A stretch of DNA of 64,000 nt from Cercospora beticola (Eukaryota; Ascomycota; Dothideomycetes; Mycosphaerellales; Mycosphaerellaceae). The stretch spans positions 682,001-746,000 of the forward strand of contig NC_088935.1 in assembly GCF_033473495.1 (NCBI RefSeq), written 5' to 3'. Below, piece after piece: positions 11,490 through 25,336 of the stretch. A model generated the notes under the pieces. That model saw only the letters and a list, made by a program, of their open reading frames with translations, had not been told where the DNA came from and made no database searches. Position 1 is the first letter of the stretch. Every line of letters starts with the position of its first letter. The position numbers were made by a program, and so were the translations under genes.

Positions 11490-12257
11490 GCGGCTGCAGA
11501 GAAGACCTGGTACAGAGTGCGGAATGCCTCTCTGATCATGTATTGGAATAGATCTGTGACATGCTGGTTAGCACATGCTCATCAGGACATGTTCAGACAT
11601 GAGCAGATGTGTTTTTGGGTTTTCCTCAGTGATCTTGGTGTAAAGAGTGATCAGCGCCGTAAAGGCTCAATTACTATCTAGTGCGTTGTAGTTTTTAATC
11701 ATAGGAAGAGGGAGAATGAAATGGGGTCACGTACCTCACAGTCTGGAAGTGGGCTCATCCGTGCATATCGTGTGGGCAGACCAGATCCTGTATCTTTCGC
11801 ATGTTAGCTTGCATTCTGCACCAGAGTTTCGCAGGATGTTGCAAGTAGGCGGAAACGCTTGTGGATCAGTATATGTAAGAATTGAATATCAAATAGACAG
11901 TGCCCTTAGCGAGCACCCGGCGAGGCGCTCAGGCTACTGCCATCAGTCGCAAATTATATCATCTTTGTGCGAAAATGAGATCGGGATCCAAGAGCTTACC
12001 TGGATGTGTGATGCACAGATGCAGCCTGCGAATTGTGAGGGCGCAAACATTGTTGTGGTGGTGAAGCAGGAGAAGAGAAAGTTCTGTGGAACGGAATCTG
12101 AGAAGTGGTCGGGGCGACCCACTAGCGCGGCCCGGCCGTGCCTGCCGCCAAGCATCTGTAATTCTGTGTGTCCGAACACCGCAAAGTTGCGTCGAACGAC
12201 AGCGATACCTTTCACGACCCCGACAACTCACCCAACGATTACCGACCGACCGACACA
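11490..12257. other. Divergent promoter region (F-box / eL14)
   Basis: Contains the upstream regions of both flanking genes. No gene seen; a pyrimidine/ACC-rich stretch precedes the eL14 start codon. Confidence 0.5.
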
Positions 12258-12862
12258 ATGGGCGATTCCTCCGTCGTAGCACCATCCTGGAGACAGGTCG
12301 AGGTCGGCCGTGTCGTTCACTTCGGCAGCGGCCCATACGCTGGCAGAATTGCCGCCATTGTCCAGATCATCGACCACAAGCGCGTATGTGCACACTTCCC
12401 GAGCACAACTGGAGGCGAGAACTAGGAAGAGAAAGAGTGCATAGACTCACAGCGTACAGGTCCTCGTCGATGGCCCATCGAAGGTCTCCGAGCTCGCGAC
12501 TCCACGTCACTCCGCCCCAATCTCCTCGCTCTCGCTCACTGGACTCGTCATCCCAAAGATCGCTCTCGGTGCTGGTGTGACTGCTCTTTCGAAGCAATGG
12601 GAGGAGTTCGGTGTGGACAAGAAGTGGACGGAGAGCCCATATGCCAAGAAGATTGAGAAGGCCACCCGGAGAAAGCAGTTGAACGATTTCGAGCGCTTCA
12701 AGGTGATGCGCCTGAGGAAGCAGGTACGTTGGACATGTGTCTCGCAGGCATGCGCAGTGCTGCGATGAACACCTACGTTGGCAAAAAGCAGGAATGGGCA
12801 CTAACAGCAAACAGGCTCGCTTCGAGACCCGCAAGGCTCTTGCTACTGCGAAGGCTGCATAG
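12258..12862 (+). CDS. RPL14: 60S ribosomal protein eL14
   Basis: Three exons (12258-12383, 12460-12723, 12815-12862) give 145 aa, the usual size for fungal eL14. The N-terminal KOW-like barrel is seen as WRQVEVGRVVHFGSGPYAGR, and the core VLVDGPSKVSELATPRHS and VIPKIALGAGVTALSK match the family. The C-terminus is basic and helical (KKIEKATRRKQLNDFERFKVM). Both introns are phase 0 with GTATGT and GTACGT donors. eL14 is a component of the large ribosomal subunit in the cytosol. It is followed 536 bases later by NAC alpha, another translation-associated gene in the same orientation. Confidence 0.95.
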
Positions 12863-14067
<1,205 letters not shown>

Positions 14068-15521
14068 CAAAATTTCGCCTGAATGCTGCTTGCATGCATG
14101 GTGTCGAATGCCAGTGGCTGAGGGAGCTTGAGAGGTTGGCAATTGTATCTATGAGCCACTCGTACTAGCTGACCGAGAGAAGCCGCAAAAGCGCTGTACT
14201 ACTTCTTACTGAACAAGTCCTCGCGATCGTTCATTATGGTTGCACGTTGTTCTTGTTCCCTTTCCAAGGCTGACCAATATATTGTGTTCTTCTGTCAATT
14301 CGGACAATTTCATGGAAGCTCCATGGGTCTACATGGCCAAGGTCATCGACCGTTCGTACTAGCATACTTAAGCAATGGCCGAGCACGATTCGTTCATGGA
14401 GCTCTATCCAGAGCTCGCATGGCAGCTTACTGTGCATGAAGGCGGACGTTCGTTTTCGTCACAGAAATAGGTATCGAGGCTCTGGTACGCGTCAGCATGC
14501 CGGAAAGGTACTGCTACCTGGTTGCTGGTTCCCATTCTGGATCACGACCTTGTCCCATTAGCCTGATTGTCTTTGCCTGGCTCCGAAGGCCTCAAAACAA
14601 TGTTGGGATACGAGATCGCGGAGTCTGCACACATCTTGTCTACCCCACGGTATCCGGAGGGATGAACAGCTAAGTTTATCCATTTTCTTTCGTCAGCGTC
14701 GCGCCACGGATCCGTCAGAGACCGTGGATCCAAGTTCCATTTCCATCTATGTCATGAGCCGTGTCCCGGTACATCTGAGAACATCGTGAGTAGTGCAGAA
14801 TTGTCAGCATGGCCATCAGATGCCGCCTTCTACAGCTGCCGACCTCTCATTGTCGCCCGTGGCGTCGCCCCGCCCAGCATTCTGCAAGAGATCGAGAAGC
14901 TCGAGCATCTCGACAGACTTTCGGCGCGCAGCTCCATCCTTGCTCGATGAGCGCAACGAATGAGGGTCAGCATCACGTCGTCCCGCGCGGCGGAGGATCT
15001 GTGAGCAGGACATCACCCGGACAGGCACAGAGGGCGCTGCCCGAGGAGGCCATGCGGCATTTTCGGACCTGCAGCGAGGAGGACACGCGTAGCAGCGGTG
15101 GCCGTTCGGCGGAGGCTTCTTTAGTGCTCGTTTGGACGAACAGTTCCTGCCTCTGCCCGCGCCGCCGTCACAGCCCACCCCACAATCGCACCGCGCTGAT
15201 CTTCCCGCGATGCTCGCGTCGTCCTCTTCGTCCTCTTGGCCCGGCATTGCATTCCCTTCGTTCTCCCACATTTATTGATTGATTTGGATCCTACTGCAGC
15301 GTCATTCCTATGCGAGCTGCGCCCTGGCGGCCGAGGCGAAACGACAAAGACACATCCTCCTGAGGGCGCCTCAGCCAACAGCATTGAATCCCTCTTCCTC
15401 AAACGTCACCTGCTGAGGCTGAGGCAGCCTTCCCAGCTTCCCCTACGTGCGTTTGACCTGCTGTTCTGTGACACCTGAGGCCAACCAGCAAACGCTGCCG
15501 GACGGCGCTCCCCTGCTCACC
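14068..15521. other. 1.45-kb intergenic and probable PSD leader
   Basis: No coding exon is supported. The part from about 15,000 on is GC-rich and probably the promoter and long leader of the phosphatidylserine decarboxylase gene. Confidence 0.45.
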
Positions 15522-18500
15522 ATGCCTCGCCCTCACCTTCCATCCCACATTTCCCTCAAGAGGATCAAGAGCAGCAGCAACACTGGCAGTGCCAACTCTT
15601 CTGCTCCGTCCACCCCGCCAGCTGCACAGAATCCCAGCTCCGGTTACATCATGGCCGGTGCTCCGCGAACTCCAGGTCGGCCGCTGGAAGGCGACCACAT
15701 GGGCATGGGGCTGCAATTGGTGGTGCAGGTACTCAAAGGACGCAACCTCGCTGCGAAGGACAAGAGCGGCTTCTCTGATCCGTTCCTCGTACTCACATTG
15801 GGCGATCACAAGGAGGCAACCAGCGTTGTCAACAAGTCTTTGAATCCAGAATGGAATCAGACATTTCAATTTCCAGTCAATTCCCCCGACTCTGCATTGC
15901 TCGAAGCAGTGTGCTGGGACAAAGACCGCTTCAGGAACGATTACATGGGCGAATTCGACATCGTCTTGGAAGAGGTGTTTGCTGCAGGAAATATCACCCC
16001 CGAGCCGAGATGGTTCAAGCTCGAGGGCAGACGCAACGGCAGACGGAAGCAGAAAAAGGATAGTAACATTTCTGGCGAGATCTTGCTCCAATTCAAGCTT
16101 TCCGACCCGATCAACAGCGCAGCTACGCCACAGCAGATACTGCAAAGGTTCCAGGGAATCGTGTCAGATCCTGAGCAAGACGATGAAGATGACGAGGACG
16201 AAGAGCTTCTGAGAAGAATGAATAGCAGCAACTTGGACGATCTCGAAGAGGAGGATGATGACGATAAAGATCCCTCGGACGAGACAGATGATGGCACAAG
16301 AACACCTAGCGGCACTTCGGAGGAGAAGCAACGCTCTAGACGTCGTAGAAAGCTCAGGCGCCTACGACGTAAGAAGAAGACGAGCGCATACGAGTTCGGT
16401 GCTGCATCAGATGTGGCTGGAGTGCTGTACCTGGAAGTCAACAGAGTTACAGACCTTCCTCCCGAGAAGAACGTCACAAAGACCACTTTTGACATGGATC
16501 CGTTTGTGGTCACTTCGTTAGGTCGAAAGACCTACCGCACTCGTGTCATCAGGCATGACCTCAACCCAGTCTTCGATGAGAAGTTGGTGTTCCAAGTTCA
16601 AAAGAGCGAGCAAAATTACAGTCTCTACTTTGCGGTGGTTGATCGCGACAAGTTCTCTGGCAACGATTTTGTTGGTACTGCTAGCTTTCCGCTGGAGAAG
16701 GCGCGCGAGCTCGCTCCAGAGGCTGATCCTGAGACCGGATTGTACAGGCTACCAGATCCGGAGGCTTCGATCGAAGGCGACCAAAGCGAGTCGAAACGCA
16801 AAAGATTCCGTAACCCCCTTTCTAGGAGCGCAAGCCGCAATGATCTGCCAAAGTTGGGAAGCAAGAACAGTTCTAGCACCAATTTGAACAAGTTGTCGAA
16901 GTCTTCGAGCAGCGGCAATCTCAGCGGTATGCAACAGGTTGAGGCATCTCGTCCTCAGTTGCAGCACGGCGGGTCTGATACTGCTGTGCCACACCAAGCG
17001 AAACTGGCTGCGAGGCGAATGGCCAGCAGCGGCCACCTCACTAGTCAGGAGGATCAGAACGCCCTTGACCTTAGTGATGAAGCTGGAATGCACTCCTTCG
17101 AGTTGCCTCTGGAGCTCAAGAACGCGCAGCGCTGGGAGGGAAGATATCATCCTGTCTTGTACATCCGAGCCAAATATTTGCCGTACCGCGCTCTGCGGCA
17201 GCAGTTCTGGCGTGTTCTTTTGCGACAGTACGATGCTGATGAAAGCGGGAGAATTGACAAAATCGAGCTCGTCACCATGCTGGATACGCTAGGCAGTACC
17301 CTCCACAACAAGACAATCGACGGCTTTTTCAAGCGTTGGGCGCATGTCAACGGCGAGGAGTACCTCACTATGGACCAAGCGGTGATTTGTTTGGAGGAGC
17401 AGCTCATGAAGCTTCAAGACTTGCACAACGGCTCTGCTCATCGCTCAGGACAATCGGACCCATCCACTTCCACGTCACAACTGACAATGGCCACAAACAG
17501 TTCGAGCTCGCCAGACTATAGCCCAGGAGGCGGAACACCTTACCTTGACGCATCCGACCCTCTCAACATGCATCCGTCCAAGACTTCGATTCCGGCACTG
17601 GAAGTAAGTGACCTTGGTGACAGCGGTGAGATGGGAGACTATCTCGAAGCTGGCGAAGAAGAGCTCGGTGGCGATCCGGACACCAAGGAGGAGCATGTGG
17701 TCGAGATCTCTGAATGCCCGATCTGCCATCAGCCGAGAATTGCTAGGGGCCGCAAAACGACTGATGCCGATATCATCACGCACATTGCAACATGTGCGAG
17801 CAGCGATTGGCGAGCTGTGAACAATCTGGTCATGGCTGGCTTCGTCACTAGCTCCCAAGCACAACGAAAGTGGTACTCTAAGATCATCACGAAAGTGTCT
17901 TACGGAGGCTACAAGCTGGGCGCGAATAGTGCCAACATCCTTGTACAGGATCGCATCACTGGCCAGATCAATGAGGAGCGCATGAGCATATACGTACGTC
18001 TTGGAATTCGTCTTCTCTACAAGGGCCTCAAGAGCAGAGAGATGGAGAAGAAGAGAGTGCGAAAGCTGCTCCGCTCTATGTCCTTCAAACAAGGACGGAA
18101 GTACGATGATCCTGCTTCAGCTTCCCAAATCGCTGGTTTCATCAATTTCCATCAGCTTGACATGAGTGAGGTCCTGTTGCCAACGGAGAAGTTCAAGACC
18201 TTCAATGAGTTCTTTTACCGCGAGCTGAAGCCTGGAGCTCGTCCGTGCTCGGCTCCCAATGACCAGCACATCATTGTCAGCCCGGCTGATTGCCGTTCAG
18301 TCGTGTTCAATCGCATGGACGACGCGCAGCGTATCTGGGTCAAAGGCCGCGAATTCAACATCGAGCGACTGCTCGGCGATGCTTACCCACAAGATGCCAA
18401 GCGCTATCACAACGGTGCTCTAGGCATCTTCCGCCTGGCTCCCCAAGACTACCATCGCTTCCACATCCCAGTCGATGGTGTCATGGGCGAGCCCAAGTTG

Positions 18501-19023
18501 ATCGATGGCGAGTACTACACAGTCAACCCCATGGCCATTCGCTCTGCGCTGGATGTGTATGGCGAGAATATTCGCGTTGTTGTACCCATTGACTCGACCT
18601 GCCATGGACGTGTAATGGTCATCTGCGTTGGAGCGATGATGGTCGGGTCTACTGTCATCACGCGCAAGAAGGGTGATCAGGTCAAGAGGGCAGAAGAACT
18701 GGGATACTTCAAGTTTGGAGGATCTACTCTGCTTGTGCTCTTCGAGCCCGGCGTGATGAAGTTCGACGAAGACCTGGTTGCAAACAGTAGTGGTGCTCTT
18801 GAGACCTTGGTGAGTATCAATCGTATCCACTGTAGTTGCACTTTTGCTGACTGTCTGGTAGGTCCGCGTTGGCATGTCAATCGGCCGCACGACTGGCCAT
18901 GCGCCACATTTGCCAGATCAGCCAAAGGCCAACCCAACTGAAGAAGAGAAGCAGCGCGCCAAGCAACGTATCGAAGGCTCGCTTGCTCCGAGCACGGGGA
19001 AGACCGTTGCCACTGCGATGTAG
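15522..19023 (+). CDS. PSD2: Phosphatidylserine decarboxylase, PSD2 type
   Basis: Two exons (15522-18809, 18862-19023; phase-0 intron, GTGAGT...TAG) give 1149 aa. The enzyme decarboxylates phosphatidylserine to phosphatidylethanolamine in the Golgi/endosome/vacuole system. A first C2 domain lies at about residues 63-165 (LQLVVQVLKGRNLAAKDKSG). An acidic linker is followed by a basic stretch and a second C2 domain at about 302-410 (GVLYLEVNRVTDLPPEKN). An EF-hand-like loop sits near 567-590 (YDADESGRIDKIE), and a Cys/His cluster near 731-760 (ECPICHQ...H..TC). The catalytic domain fills the C-terminus: SPADCR and the HRFHIPVDG histidine belong to the self-cleavage triad. The GGST motif at 1066-1069 marks autocatalytic cleavage before Ser1068, which becomes the pyruvoyl group. 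The start was chosen as the first in-frame ATG, in a CACCATG context. Confidence 0.95.
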
Positions 19024-19582
19024 CCCATCAAGTGAGCATTATGAAGAAATGATTTGCATAGGAGATTGTTGTATGAATGACGAAAGAAGCATCTAGCGAG
19101 CATAGTCGGAGCGAAAACAAAAAAAAGCAGTCACCTGGTACATAGAAGCAGCCGCAGAAGCAAGGCGGTGGAGGTGACAAAAAGACTCACAGTACATATG
19201 GCATGGTTGAGTACCTGCCCCAACACCATCACAGGACAAGCTGGTCCTCGACGAGGGTTGTCAACCACTCCTCGAATTCAAACTTGTTGTGGTATGAAGA
19301 GAGGAAGGGAAGACGTAGAAACTCAAAATGGCACCTAGCATGGACATCCTTGAATTTCTGTGTTCCACCAGTTCATTCATCGCTTGTATTGCTTCTGCTT
19401 TTGATATGTTGTTTCGAGAATCGTGCTGCCTGTCTACACATCGCTGCTCGGACCACATTCGGTCTGTTTCGGAAAAGCGGCGAAGCACATGGCACCTCCG
19501 ACGTCTGGCTGCACTCCGTCACTGCTTCACGCATTCCACTTCTTTCTTCTCTTTGCTTCCTGCTTTGCTTTGACAGCAATGG
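19024..19582. other. Intergenic, no gene supported
   Basis: PSD2 3' region with a short A tract near 19120, then the promoter of the metaxin-like gene. Nothing else is seen. Confidence 0.5.
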
Positions 19583-20762
19583 ATGCATACCATGTCCAAC
19601 GATGACACTCCTTCCGATGGTCAACCTCGCGTTGTACCCCTCACCACAAGTTCTAACGCTCCCGTCGTTCGATCGAAACCGCAGAGCTGGTTCGCGCTGC
19701 CTGCGCCTGTGAAGCGCGTGTTCGATCTCTTTCCGCCAAGAGAGTATGAGAGAAATGCTTTACCGGCAAGAGCGCCGGATCAGAAGCAGAGACAGGGGAA
19801 TGTTTTGCATGTTTTTGCACAGGAAGAGGATATCAGAGGTGGGAGGCCGAGTTTTAATCCGGGATGTTTGAAGTGGCAGGTAAGAAACCGCAGATCCTGT
19901 CTGAAGAAATGGTCACATTGGATAAAGAATGGATCGGTGGTGAAATTGAGGCTGACGATAGAATTGCTATACCCGACAGACATATCTCCGTTTCAGAGAC
20001 GTCCCATTTTCTCTCGTTTCCTCGAACAACCACGCTTCTCCTTCGGGCTCGTTGCCTTTCCTTCAACCTGCAACGACTTCGAGCAGCACCGGCGATTCGA
20101 AAATACCCGATCCAATTCCAGCGAACAAACTTCAAAAATGGCTCGCGAATACACAAAACTCCACTTCTTCCTCTGAACCCAGCGACATTCGTCTCGAAGC
20201 CTACCAGTCTCTCATCGATAATCGGATACGAAAAGCCTGGCTTTATCAATTATACCTCGCTCCGGAAAACGACGCTCTTATGCAACGATTATACGTCTCG
20301 CCTTGCTCGAATCATTCTCTTGTTCGCTTTACGATCACGAGGCAATTACGTGCTGCGGCTGAGGAGGAATTGGTCAAGAGCGCGGGGACTAATGTTGTTG
20401 ACGCGGATGTTTTGTTGAAAGAAGCTGAAGAGGCGTTTCAGGCTTTGAGTCAGCTATTGGGGGAGAAGGAGTGGTTTTTTGGAGTTGAGAGGCCGGGTCT
20501 ATTCGATGCGAGTGTTTTTGCTTATTTGCATTTGGTGCTGAATGACGGGTTGGAGTGGACACACAACCCTTTGGCGGAGGGGTTGAGGAGGGTTGAGAAT
20601 TTGGTGCGGCATCGAGAGAGGATTGCGGAGAGATTTTATGGTGCAGCAGGAGAGAGTAGTGTCGAGGATGTGAGGAAGGAGAATGGGAGTGTTGAGAGAC
20701 CAGTGCATGTCAGGACTACGTCTGCTTTGGGAAAGAGGAAGACGCTGAATTTGAGAGCGTAG
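19583..20762 (+). CDS. Metaxin-like mitochondrial outer-membrane protein (SAM35-type)
   Basis: Two exons (19583-19879, 19980-20762; 100-bp phase-0 intron, GTAAGA...CAG) give 359 aa, or 356 if the second ATG at 19592 is used. The joined sequence reads CLKWQ/TYLRFRDVPFSLVSS, the thioredoxin-like N-terminal half of a GST-fold metaxin. GSLPFLQP is the usual cis-Pro motif region. The C-terminal half ends with EKEWFFGVERPGLFDASVFA, the characteristic metaxin GST-C block. Metaxins and Sam35/Sam37 belong to the SAM complex that inserts beta-barrel proteins in the mitochondrial outer membrane. Assignment to Sam35 rather than Sam37 is inference. The C-terminal 40 residues are charged and variable, and no clear C-terminal membrane anchor is seen. 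Confidence 0.8.
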
Positions 20763-21652
20763 TGAGCTTTCGATGTGTTGCGGGGACGGGTGTAGAATTT
20801 TATGGCTGTCATGCTTAGCGAGGAGTTCAATGGCTGCTTTATAAGTCGAAGCGAAAAGAGATGAGAGTTGCGATGCTTGTAGCAACATATCGCATCGACG
20901 GTTGGAAAGAATTGGGATGGGAGCTCATTACTAACTCTAAACTATTTAACTTATACTACTATAGTATATTACTCGAACTACTTTAAAATGCCTTCCTCTA
21001 CTACTAGTAACTATAATAGACTTAGTAATTATACTCTAGAAGAGTTTAATTCTTTCCTCTGTCTTACGACAAACAGAATCAATGCCACTCAATACCAAGA
21101 TCATCCCCTTCTTGGCCAACCCACCCACCGATCTACTCATCCCTTGCTCACTGCCCCTGCCCAGGAATTATAGCCACGCTCGCGAGTTTGCTCACCAACG
21201 ACCATCCTTGGTCTAGTGGAAACACTAGTAAGTCGCTCTTGATGTTCAGGAATGCTTGGTCGAGAAAGTAGCACGAGTCCGTAGCAGACTTAGAACTGCC
21301 CGGACCAGTAGTCTGGTTCCATCGCACCTGTCAAGGATGAACGTTTCGTTTTGCTTCTTTGACTGATTTCCATCAGTCTTTTCGTCAAATCGATATCTGA
21401 ACCCACCGACCCTAATCTATTCAACGAGATATGTGTGTGACTCTGTTGAACGTGACCATCTTCGTCCTCATTACCCTTCTGTTGAAGATGTGAATTATCA
21501 TAAGAATGCAGTCTTAGCAGTCTGGGTCGATGAATATGCTGCCTGAGCTCCAATATCTCGATTAATATAGCGATCGCATGCGTGGGTATCTCAATAAACA
21601 AAATAAACCTCCCCAAGAGAATATCCAATTCAAAGAAACTGTCTTGCCCATC
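20763..21652. other. Convergent intergenic region with a RIP-like scrap
   Basis: Between the 3' ends of the metaxin-like and DESI-like genes. Bases about 20,931-21,070 are TA-rich like the large island downstream and are listed separately. The rest shows no gene. Confidence 0.5.
20931..21070. mobile_element. Short RIP-mutated repeat relic
   Basis: A sharply bounded 140-bp tract rich in TpA (ACTATAGTATATTACTCG and similar) and poor in CpA/TpG, unlike its neighbours but like the island at 39-52 kb. It is best explained as a fragment of a RIP-mutated transposon. The family cannot be told. Confidence 0.5.
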
Positions 21653-22718
21653 TCAACTCTTACTCGCCGAAGCGCTCGAAGCAGACCTTGGCAATGGTGC
21701 TCTTTCAGCCACAGGTAGCTCTCTGCCTTGACTATCCGTCCTCTTCACAAAGCGCGGAGGCGGCTCATCAGTTGTCGTTATCCGTGGTCCGCCAGCGAGA
21801 CTTTGTTCTTCACTGTCCTCTTCCGCAGAACTACTCGTTGCGCTTCCTTTCCTCCCATTGTCCCTCGCAAGACTTGCATTGCTCATCCTGCTTGCTCCAC
21901 CGCTCTTCATGCTCATCCTCTTCTCTTTCCGATATCTCAGCTCTTCCTCTCGTGCTCGTCTCTGCTCTTCTCTCAAGCGCGCATGTCGTTCTGTTTCCAA
22001 CATACTCGCTCTTTCATCAGCGTCGTCATCGTCGTCGTCTTTGTAATGTGCCGTCTCAATCGCATCGTCGTCGTCATGCTCCTCTTGATCCTCCAGCAAT
22101 GCGCCGTCTGCTGTTTCCACGTCCGGCGGAGAAATCCATTCGCGCGGAACCATACAAGGTAATGCCAATCCTATCGAAGCTGCGCGATTGAGCCATGCCG
22201 GCGCAGCTTTCCCTGTCAATGCCGTGACCAGCGCCGAAGTGAAGTGGTTGCAATTGTGTGTCAAGAGGTTATAGCTCGGGCCCAGGAACTCGTCGCTGAC
22301 TTCCTTGATGATGCGCTCGACTTCGTGCGGGGAATGGAACGTGAAGCCTTGCAGGATGCTGATGCGGTGTGTGCCTCCCGGAGGCTCGTATTTCGGTCGC
22401 GTGTAGTAGACGCCTGTGACACCGCGTTTGTTGTGGCCGCCGTAGGCGTATTCGCGATCGTTAATGACTACTCCCGAGTGGAGGAGACTGCCGCCGATTG
22501 TCCAGAGTAGCGAGGAGAGTCTGCCGGGCTAGATGTTCAATTAGTGTCTCTCCGAGTTGCGAGTCAAGATGTGGAGGAATTACAGGTAAGAGGTCGTAGA
22601 CATTGATGATCACCTCGGTCTTGCTGACTGAAGAATTGCGCGAATGCCCGGATGCGACAGAGCTCGTCTTGCGAACACTGCCATTATTGAGTTTCTTCTT
22701 CTTCGGCGAAGGCGCCAT
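21653..22718 (-). CDS. PPPDE/DESI-family deSUMOylating isopeptidase-like protein
   Basis: Two minus-strand exons (22718-22584, 22528-21653) with a 55-bp phase-0 intron give 336 aa. The PPPDE peptidase fold spans about residues 35-165. The catalytic histidine is His62 in GGSLLHSGVVINDREYAYGG, and the catalytic cysteine is Cys138 in YNLLTHNCNHFTSALV, matching the permuted papain fold of DESI proteins, which remove SUMO or ubiquitin. The C-terminal half is a long acidic then Arg/Glu-rich helical tail (EEQRRAREEELRYRKEKRM) ending in Ser-rich sequence, a common fungal extension. An in-frame ATG at 22787 would lengthen the N-terminus, but MAPSPKKKK at 22718 looks better. The cellular target is unknown. 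Confidence 0.88.
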
Positions 22719-25336
22719 AGTGAGTGTTGAAGCTGAAGCGAAAGTCGGGCAGCGGTGAACAAGGTCAAGAAGATGGACAGGAGGCAAGCTCCCGCATTTG
22801 AGTATTGCGGATCATGCAAAAGCTGGACGATCTACTGTCTTCTTAGGATAGCCCGAGCAAGCAAGATGCATGAATCTATACACCGTGAGACGTGCCCGCT
22901 CCTGTTATCCGTCATCGGCTTAAGCCACCGAATCCTTGCTAGTCTGTCGCTCCTTGGCACGTGAAGCTGTCGGAGATGTTGGGGTTGCGTTTCAGCTTTC
23001 ACGGTTTTGGGTCTAGACATGACTCGCCAAGCTGTCAACAACGGTTGTCTACTGGCACGTATTTCCGGAAATAGAGAACATATATGTTGGCGCTGTCCAT
23101 GTCCTGGCTTCAAGACTACATCATGGCAGCACGGAATGCCTCAGATATCAACTCCGTTAAAAGGATGAGACTCGGTGATGGTCATCGGCTTGAGCCCCCT
23201 AAGGAGTAAGACTTTCCATCGACAATGGTCTGGTCTCCGAACCTAACTGGGAAACCTTGCACTGCTATGCTTTCCAGCAACCCGGACACATCCAACGTCT
23301 ATCCGATCACACCTTCTCCTTGCTCAATATGAGCAACGGCCACGTTGTATCCGTCAGCAGCAGGAACCAACAATTCTTCAAGGAGTATCCGAACGGCAAC
23401 ATGAGTGTCCGAGTCACATCCTTGCCTGGAGTTATCCGGCAAGCCGAGATAGCAGAGGCATGCTATGACTTGGTATCCGGAGTTTGCAAGTACCCGCTAT
23501 AAGATACGTATCTTCAACTTCCACGAAGGGCCAAAAGAGGCTTCCAAGATGATCTGGATTGTGACAGTCTATTTGCCAACCTTCGTCCGAGTGGAAGCTA
23601 CAAGAAATGAGAGCAGCAACCGGAGAAGCCATGCCTTGAGTCTGCCGTGCGCTACGGGAAGGGTGCCGGGGCTGGAGTTCACATGCTATACGGTGCTGGC
23701 CTGCTGTATTGAGCAGAAATGGATCCACAGCACAGCGCACTGCCTGCTTGCCGAAGACAGGTCTACCAGCACTCTGCGAGTGATATTGGCCATGACGACC
23801 ACTTCTTGACTCCGAATGAGGCACTACCATCGTACAGCAAGTGGACGAACGGGCAGTTACTTCCACGCCGCCCCCTGCGTGCTCCTGCTCTTCCGAAGAT
23901 CGATGCGGTGCGCAGAACTCGCTCAATATGGCATGGCGGCGCTACTCTCGTAATTGCCATGATTTGTGAACTGTGAGCAAGCCAGGAAGGGGCGATAAGT
24001 GAGGATTGCGCAGCAGCTGCTGCTGAAACTGAGATCTATCACGCGAAACAATATTTGGATCTAGAGCTCATCGCAGCGAAGTTGTGTGAACAGTCTTGCT
24101 TGGTACAGCTCAGTGCGGCAACCCGTCCCATTTGGGGTCGCCTCCTCGATATCTTGGCTAACAGTCGCATCAGGTCGTTCGAGCGCTTCTTCTACGCTTT
24201 AGTCACTTGCGATCGAACTAAACACGTTCATGCTTCTCATGACTGGCTGCCTAAATCATGCACCGCCTCGACGCATACTTCCACTCTCCAGATTGGGCTT
24301 TGTATCCGGCATACCTGCGCGTGGCAAGTTGGCAGCAGTTACGACCAAGCTGAAATACTGCTTAGTGAAGACAGAAGCCAAGTAATTCTCGGAGTACCGG
24401 CAAGGGACAGTCAAGAGCCTGCAACTTCTGTCGTTTTGCATTCCGCACGGGTCAGGGGCTCGAATTCGACTTGTGGAAGTTGCTAGACTTTTGCTTCTTC
24501 AGACGGCTGTTATTTTGCCACCAGCAATTGCCCGATGGGGAGATATGGAGAGCTGCGCTTGTTGCGAAGGTAAGATCACTGAAGCTAACGGTTGACGCAC
24601 AGCGTCGGTCTCGATGGAGCTCATTCAGGACTTTTGCTTTCGGGCTCGAGGAGACTTCAGGCCTTGGTGTATGCTTGCGCACCTTCGCAGGACAGGTGTA
24701 CATGGCGCCAGTATGTACTGTGCACATCGTTCCTCATTGCAACATCTGCCTGCACTTGCCCTTCGAGGGTTTGCAGCCCAAGTTAGGCCCCCGTGAACCG
24801 CGCTGCACGATACCTGCAGCCATTGCTTGGCAGGCGCAGCCACGACTTCACTTCGCATTTCACTCCTGGATGCTGAACTCCATCTGCAGGCCACAATATC
24901 TGCGCAACGTGCAATAAAGATCAATGTGGTCAACTCAGATGCCGTAAGTGAAAGAAGCGTGTTCAGCGAATACAGCTTCTGTCGGCGAACATCTCAGGCA
25001 TGCATAGGGTTAGGAGGTCTACTGCTGCCCATTTGTTTGCTCTGGACGAATGACGCGTATCATCAGCATATGCGGACCAATTGTGGTGCGACGCCACTCG
25101 AAGTTGACTGAGTCCGTGCCTTGCCTTCGACTTGGTTCATCGTGGTTCTTGTTCTTTTCTTCCAACTGACACGAACACACAAATCATCCTCACCGATTCC
25201 GCAAGCATACGACATGGCGCCATCCGCGGCGATCTCCTGACGCTGAGGCCGTCCCTTTAGAACGCACTCGACGTTTCGAGTCGGTCATTACATCCCTTCA
25301 CGCAAAGTCATCCTGCCGGCGCAGTACTGGCCACGC
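22719..25336. other. 2.6-kb intergenic region with one orphan frame
   Basis: Apart from the frame at 23208-23502 (listed separately) no exon is supported. Several other short frames overlap on both strands and have no recognisable features. The last 200 bases are the promoter and leader of the 867-aa gene. Confidence 0.45.
23208..23502 (+). pseudogene. Orphan protein-like frame, possible exon or gene remnant
   Basis: An open frame of about 98 codons reads as a plausible protein (IDNGLVSEPNWETLHCYAF, SNGHVVSVSSRNQQFFKEYP, EIAEACYDLVSGVCKYPL) and ends with TAA. It has three cysteines and no start codon: a stop lies just upstream. A 36-codon frame starting near 23,098 runs up to the same point in another phase (ending GDGHRLEPPKE). 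A frameshifted gene or an exon with an unfound upstream partner would both fit. I do not recognise the family. Confidence 0.35.

Noticed and set aside
14809..15402. Overlapping frames of 90-157 codons upstream of PSD2
   Set aside because: GC-rich, Arg/Ser-biased on both strands, with no recognisable domain; typical of leader/promoter DNA.
15447..15521. Upstream in-frame extension of the PSD2 gene
   Set aside because: It contains no ATG and lies in GC-rich leader sequence; the ATG at 15522 has a good context.
24471..25111. Plus-strand frames of 148 and 94 codons as a gene
   Set aside because: No protein-like conservation pattern, and the frames overlap with equally long ones on the other strand.
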